From NCBI GenBank assembly GCA_964428835.1, contig CAYRZQ010000014.1, positions 7,765 to 71,764 on the forward strand: a DNA stretch of 64,000 nt. The letters are read 5' to 3'. Position numbers and translations under genes: made by a program. The notes under the pieces were generated by a model that saw only the letters and a program-made list of their open reading frames with translations, was not told the DNA's origin and did not search any database. Origin of the DNA: JAIXWP01 sp964428835. GTDB lineage: Bacteria; Bacteroidota; Bacteroidia; Flavobacteriales_D; Sanyastnellaceae. Shown here one piece after another: positions 63,677 through 64,000 of the stretch (the stretch's first letter is position 1; each line of letters opens with the position of its first letter).

Positions 63677-63691
63677 GAAAATGATAAAAAG

Positions 63692-63720
63692 AGCCCCGAC
63701 AATCGTCGGGGCTTTTTTTT
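63692..63720 (+). terminator. Rho-independent terminator of the gldKLMN operon
   Basis: Perfect 9-bp stem AGCCCCGAC/GTCGGGGCT with loop AATC, followed by eight T. Confidence 0.93.
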
Positions 63721-63747
63721 GCTCCTATCCAAGCAAAAAGTCTTCAC

Positions 63748-63755
63748 TACCTTTG
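63748..63755 (+). promoter_or_regulatory. -7 box for the ABC-F gene
   Basis: TACCTTTG followed by CACC, 20 bp before the start codon; an exact match to TAnnTTTG. No TTTG is seen at the proper distance upstream. Confidence 0.55.
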
Positions 63756-63775
63756 CACCCCTTTTTATAGCACTT

Positions 63776-64000
63776 ATGGTAACAGTTGGAAATTTGAGTA
63801 TTCATTTTGGATCTAGGGAGTTATTCTCGAAGATTGGTTTTTTTATTGGCCCTCGCGAGCGCATTGGATTGGTTGGAAAGAATGGAGCTGGTAAGTCAAC
63901 CCTACTCAAGACCCTGGCTGGAATACAAAAGCCAACCGAAGGTAGTGTGGCGTTTGCAAAGGGGAGTACCGTGGGATATCTGCCTCAGGAAATGAATCAC
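63776..64000 (+). CDS. ABC-F family ATPase (partial, 3' end outside window)
   Basis: The first 75 codons are visible: MVTVGNLSIHFGSRELFSKIG, Walker A VGKNGAGKSTLLKTLAG and GSVAFAKGSTVGYLPQE, the usual first cassette of an ABC-F (Uup/EttA-like) protein. These soluble double-ATPases act on ribosomes. The subfamily cannot be decided from this fragment. Confidence 0.9.
   Translation, partial: MVTVGNLSIHFGSRELFSKIGFFIGPRERIGLVGKNGAGKSTLLKTLAGIQKPTEGSVAFAKGSTVGYLPQEMNH

Overview
The window is from the chromosome of a member of the Bacteroidota (Bacteroidetes). The evidence is the gldK-gldL-gldM-gldN gliding/type IX secretion (T9SS) operon preceded by a PorP/SprF-like gene, the uppS-bamA-ompH-ompH and miaB-sigma54 regulator-lptE-secG-groES-groEL gene orders, a DUF6089-type protein beside nadK, A-rich leaders with weak Shine-Dalgarno signals, and repeated -7 promoter boxes of the form TAnnTTnG. 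The order within the phylum cannot be fixed from the sequence. No tRNA, rRNA, CRISPR array, prophage or transposase was found.

Layout. 1-6148 (minus) is the 5' part of a very large secreted repeat protein with HYR-like modules and a C-type-lectin-like domain, cut by the window edge. 6455-10976 (plus) holds ileS, a DksA/TraR-like gene and lspA. 10973-18981 (minus) is an envelope block: murI, two Skp/OmpH chaperones, bamA, uppS, a DUF6089-type protein, nadK and a CBS-domain protein. 19187-21562 (plus) has pdxJ, an alpha/beta hydrolase and a double universal stress protein. 21564-30171 (minus) has a YfiR/TPR/HAMP-SpoIIE signalling operon, ferritin, a tandem-repeat spacer, an FAD oxidoreductase with kbl, and acpP-fabF-rnc. 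30389-43154 (plus) is mainly a surface-glycan cluster: a MoeB/rhodanese protein, then glycosyltransferases, a NeuB-type sialic/nonulosonic acid synthase, a KdsC-like HAD phosphatase, an unrecognised 431-aa protein, an O-acyltransferase, a Wzy/ligase-like membrane protein and AsnB. 43245-45006 holds rimK, which ends tail to tail with a RimK-associated retropepsin-like protease and a YqeY gene. 45122-46743 is a TetR regulator with a methyltransferase. 46822-53624 (minus) runs from miaB to groEL. 53820 to the end (plus) has topA, a degenerate arginase-family protein, porP, gldKLMN and the start of an ABC-F ATPase.

How the genes work together. Most of the window concerns the envelope: lipid carrier (uppS), outer-membrane assembly (bamA, Skp-like chaperones), LPS delivery (lptE), protein export (secG, lspA), glycan decoration (the 31.5-43.2 kb cluster) and T9SS. 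T9SS would be the expected exporter of the giant repeat protein if the unseen C-terminus carries a sorting domain.

The points most worth following are: an IleRS with the swapped GxHH signature instead of HxGH; the NeuB/HAD/unknown-protein trio, joined by overlapping start and stop codons, in which the unknown protein has HP and SS motifs like those of bacterial sialyltransferases; a composite minisatellite present both in a spacer and inside a coding region 24 kb away; an arginase-fold protein next to the T9SS genes that has lost four of six metal ligands; and a terminator hairpin whose T-tract touches that gene's start codon.
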